64,000 nt of DNA, taken from assembly GCF_004000905.1 (NCBI RefSeq), contig NZ_BIMD01000001.1, positions 248,001 to 312,000 of the forward strand, given 5' to 3'. Within the stretch, counting starts at the first letter, position 1. The number at the start of each line of letters is the position of its first letter. This DNA comes from Paenibacillus humicus NBRC 102415. GTDB taxonomy: Bacteria > Bacillota > Bacilli > Paenibacillales > Paenibacillaceae. Under the pieces are notes generated by a model. It was given only the letters and a program-made list of their open reading frames with translations. It made no database searches and had not been told where the DNA came from. Shown piece by piece: positions 61,598 through 64,000 of this stretch. The position numbers and the translations under genes are program-made.

Positions 61598-62131
61598 TTG
61601 AAAAGAAAAAAACGCATAGCTGGAATGATGATCGCGGCGAGTTCCCTCCTGTTCAGCGGCTGCACGGCCGATATGTCCGGACGAGATGCCAACGGCTTTA
61701 TTCCTCATCTTAGCGTGGATATGAAAGTGCCTACTGACCTAAAGCTGGGCATGGACAAGACGTTTTCCATCCAGGTCGAAGAAAACGGCAAGCCGTACGA
61801 AGGCTTTTACAAAGCCCAGTTCCAATTCTGGCCGGAGGACGGCTCCTCCCCTCCTCTCACCGTTCCGGGCGTGATGTCCTCTCCGGGTTGTTATACGGCT
61901 TCACCTGCTTTCGATAAGGAAGGGGTTTACAGGGTGAAATTCAGCGGTATATCAGCGGAATATGAGATTATGCCGGCAAAGCGCTTTGCGATCGGCGCAC
62001 AGGCCTCCAAGCATTTGACCGAGCTTGAAAAGCAAGAAAACGATGCCCCCTCCACCCCTGCTGCCGGCGGGCATCATCACGGACAGAAAGAATTCAGAAC
62101 GAGGTCATGGAAGGAGCGAACTCAATCATGA
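61598..62131 (+). CDS. FixH/YtkA-like lipoprotein
   Basis: 177 residues. Signal peptide with a lipobox (LLFSGC, Cys22). The domain of about 100 residues (VDMKVPTDLKLGMDKTFSIQ; GVYRVKFSGISAEYEIMPAK) fits the YtkA/FixH immunoglobulin-like fold often linked to copper or haem-oxidase maturation. The His-rich tail (GGHHHGQKE) could bind metal. AGGAGG precedes the TTG at 61598. Its stop overlaps the cytochrome c start as ATGA. Confidence 0.78.
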   Translation: MKRKKRIAGMMIAASSLLFSGCTADMSGRDANGFIPHLSVDMKVPTDLKLGMDKTFSIQVEENGKPYEGFYKAQFQFWPEDGSSPPLTVPGVMSSPGCYTASPAFDKEGVYRVKFSGISAEYEIMPAKRFAIGAQASKHLTELEKQENDAPSTPAAGGHHHGQKEFRTRSWKERTQS

Positions 62132-62484
62132 AATGGTTCATGGGGATTGTCCTTCTTCTAGCGGCTGTGCTGGCTGTCTATTTGCTCTCGTTCCGCCTGC
62201 CTGAACCGCAGCGGACGGCAGTCCAGGAAAACGCGGCATTTCCGAGCACGCCCGCAGATGCGGCAGCTGCGGCAACCATCTACAAGTCCAGCTGCCTTCC
62301 ATGCCATGGAGGCAATCTCCAAGGAGGCATGGGGCCTTCCCTGAAGACGATCGGAAGCAGCTGGAGCAAAGAGCAGCTATTCCGGCAGATCAGTCAAGGA
62401 GGCGGCGGCATGCCCGGCTTCAAATCCAAGCTGGAGGAGAACGATATCGTCAACCTCACTCTATGGCTGTCTGAACAGAAGTAG
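62128..62484 (+). CDS. membrane-anchored c-type cytochrome
   Basis: 118 residues. N-terminal anchor (MGIVLLLAAVLAVYLLSF), then a class I cytochrome c domain: haem motif CLPCH (Cys56, Cys59, His60) and distal Met95 in GGGGMPGF. Resembles cytochrome c-551/CccB-type proteins of Bacillus that carry electrons outside the membrane. The ATG at 62128 overlaps the previous stop; an ATG at 62107 is in frame but lies within the FixH-like gene. Confidence 0.9.
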   Translation: MKWFMGIVLLLAAVLAVYLLSFRLPEPQRTAVQENAAFPSTPADAAAAATIYKSSCLPCHGGNLQGGMGPSLKTIGSSWSKEQLFRQISQGGGGMPGFKSKLEENDIVNLTLWLSEQK

Positions 62485-62493
62485 GGGGATGCC

Positions 62494-63216
62494 ATGAAGC
62501 GGCCAACCATTCTGGTCATCAGCGAGAAGCCTTCCGTCCGCAATCAAGTCATGCGCAGCGGCTTGAAGGCGAACTGGACGGTTCGCGTCGAAGGGGACGG
62601 AGCAGGCGGACTTCTCCAAGCTCTTCAGGAGCCTTACGATGTCGTCCTCGCCGAATCCAATCTTAAGGATATTGACGGCTGCACGATCTGCAGCGAAGTT
62701 AAAAAGCAAACGGAAGCTTCTTTTATTCTGCTCCGAGCCGAGGAGCAGAAATCGTCTTCTATCCAGGCGTTCGAGAATGGCGCGGATGATTGCCTCAGCT
62801 GGCCGATCAGCGAAAAGGAGCTTGTCCTGCGGGTGAATGCCCTTGTGTACCGATCCTTTGCCGTGCTTTCTCCCCTCCATAAGTCGAGACGACCCTATTT
62901 GCTGAAGCTTGATCCGGCTCACCTGATCTGTTGGATCCACAATAAGCCGGTCGTACTGGCGCCCATGGAGTACGAGCTCCTCTCCTGCCTGAGAAACAGT
63001 CCGAATCAAGTGCTTTCCAGAAACGAGCTCTTGATCCGCACACGCTCTTCCGCTTTTCGAAAAAACATGCGGAGTCCATCTATTCATGCCAGGACGATCG
63101 ATACCCACATCATGAATCTGCGGGCCAAGCTGGAAGAAGCTCTTCCGGGATCTTCGAAATGGATCCAGACGGTTCGCGGAGAAGGGTACCGGTTGATCGA
63201 GAGACTTCAGCGGTGA
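62494..63216 (+). CDS. OmpR-type regulator with degenerate receiver domain
   Basis: 240 residues. N-terminal receiver-like domain (1-120) and C-terminal winged helix (ELLSCLRNSPNQVLSRNELL; TIDTHIMNLRAKLEE; IQTVRGEGYRL). The phosphorylation site is changed: VVLAESNL has Glu54 where Asp is expected, the acidic pair is ISEK, and the conserved Lys is Trp103 (CLSWPIS). It therefore cannot be phosphorylated in the standard way; Glu54 may mimic the active form. 9 nt after the cytochrome c gene, with no cognate kinase beside it. Confidence 0.85.
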   Translation: MKRPTILVISEKPSVRNQVMRSGLKANWTVRVEGDGAGGLLQALQEPYDVVLAESNLKDIDGCTICSEVKKQTEASFILLRAEEQKSSSIQAFENGADDCLSWPISEKELVLRVNALVYRSFAVLSPLHKSRRPYLLKLDPAHLICWIHNKPVVLAPMEYELLSCLRNSPNQVLSRNELLIRTRSSAFRKNMRSPSIHARTIDTHIMNLRAKLEEALPGSSKWIQTVRGEGYRLIERLQR

Positions 63217-63230
63217 CCGGCATGCCCAGG

Positions 63231-63908
63231 CTAGAACCGATGACGATCCGGCGGCAGGACGTCGCGGTCTATGAGACCTTGCTCGTAAGCGTACCGCGTC
63301 AGCTGGACCCGATTGGCGAGCTGAAGCTTGGCCAGGATGTTCTTCAGGTGATTTTTGACGGTATGCTCGGAGATCGTCAGCTCCTCCGCAATCTTTTTAT
63401 TGATCAGCCCTTTGGCCACGCAGGAAAGAATTTCACGTTCCCTGTTCGTTAAAGGCGACACGGCGGAATAATCGGCAGGATAGGCTTGAAATTCCTTTAA
63501 GACCATGGAAGCGAGCTCTTTGGACATGGGGGTTTCATCGGATACGATCGCTCTTAGATAGCTCAGCCAGGTTCCGGGTTGCAGGTTTTTGAGCAGGTAT
63601 CCCTGCGCCCCTTTTTTTACTGCCTCGAACAGATCGGATATATCATCCGAAACGGTCATCATCACGATCTTGATCCAGGGGTAGACCATCTTGATCCGTT
63701 TTGTCGTCTCCAGGCCGTCCATTCCAGCCATGCGGATATCCATCAGAATCAAGTCCGGCTGCAGCAGCCTGACCAGCTCCAAGCCTTCCTTCCCGCTTGA
63801 AGCTTCTCCCACGATGACAAAAGCGGAATCTTCCTTTAAAAGCTCTCGAACGCCTTCGCGCGCCATGGAGTGGTCATCCACGACAAGCACCTTTACTCTT
63901 GTTTGCAT
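63231..63908 (-). CDS. NarL/FixJ-type response regulator
   Basis: 225 residues from the ATG at 63906-63908 (AGGTGAAG upstream). Receiver with VLVVDDHSMAREG (acidic pair), DLILMDIRMAGMDG (phospho-Asp), and YLLKNL (Lys). The LuxR-type helix-turn-helix has LTNREREILSCVAKGLINKK and SEHTVKNHLKNILAKL. Convergent with the OmpR-type gene, 14 nt between stops. A sensor kinase probably lies beyond the right edge. The frame continues upstream to 63989 but without a start signal. Confidence 0.9.
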   Translation of the reverse strand: MQTRVKVLVVDDHSMAREGVRELLKEDSAFVIVGEASSGKEGLELVRLLQPDLILMDIRMAGMDGLETTKRIKMVYPWIKIVMMTVSDDISDLFEAVKKGAQGYLLKNLQPGTWLSYLRAIVSDETPMSKELASMVLKEFQAYPADYSAVSPLTNREREILSCVAKGLINKKIAEELTISEHTVKNHLKNILAKLQLANRVQLTRYAYEQGLIDRDVLPPDRHRF

Positions 63909-64000
63909 CGTCTTCTTCACCTGCTTCTTTGTCCTTGTTCCCCCATTGTGCAGCAGCGGGATGAAAAGAACATGACTCTTTGGAGTCACCGGGCAGCAAT

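Overview
The window looks like chromosomal DNA of a Paenibacillus-type Bacillota. The host genes are GC-rich, have strong AAGGAGG-type ribosome binding sites, and often overlap by ATGA. Family-typical content includes a GH11 xylanase and a CE4 esterase each carrying a CBM36 module, many AraC regulators, a copper-amine-oxidase-like stalk lipoprotein, a short-loop cydABDC operon and a BirA-boxed bioB. No rRNA, tRNA or CRISPR array was seen. All calls come from reading the sequence; no database search was run.

Layout. 1-5.3 kb: partial MFS exporter, a DppB/DppC-type permease pair without ATPase or binding protein, and a stalk-domain lipoprotein. 5.4-5.65 kb: two different tandem repeats back to back. 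5.7-14.1 kb: carbohydrate block with a GH78-like rhamnosidase, three AraC regulators, two PhyH-family dioxygenases and a TIM-barrel isomerase. 14.1-15.9 kb: small basic protein, Hanks-type kinase and small or decayed ORFs. 16-18.5 kb: xylan-degrading pair behind a consensus catabolite-repression (cre) site. 18.7-23.7 kb: small genes, an RCC1-like repeat protein and an esterase, with long gene-poor gaps.

23.7-34.9 kb is the most striking part. A complete Tn3-family (Tn4430-like) transposon lies at 26318-34869, with 39-bp perfect inverted repeats and a 5-bp target duplication TTTAA. It carries TnpA, a TnpI-type tyrosine recombinase with its resolution site, a fluoride riboswitch with terminator controlling a CLC-F-type fluoride exporter, an unknown membrane-anchored protein, UppP, and a divergent MATE exporter. 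It has inserted into codon 9-10 of a padR gene that heads a PadR-DUF1048-DUF1048-ABC operon. The native promoter and first ten codons are stranded at 34870-34983. The rest of padR is now fused in frame to a short transposon ORF that starts 8 nt after the MATE stop, so the operon has probably been rewired behind MATE.

35-47.8 kb: a decayed FAD oxidoreductase, map, a TetR regulator, then a nine-gene cntKLMABCDFE operon for an opine metallophore. Active-site residues predict D-His and pyruvate use, hence staphylopine itself. Two Zur-like palindromes lie just downstream of a good promoter. 47.9-52.1 kb: ADH, aldo-keto reductase, TetR and MFS stress module. 52.3-58.5 kb: cydABDC with a Rex-like box. 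58.8-60 kb: bioB with a BirA operator and a possible second one. 60.1-63.2 kb: PepSY membrane protein, FixH-like lipoprotein, cytochrome c and a receiver-degenerate OmpR-type regulator. 63.2-63.9 kb: a NarL-type response regulator.
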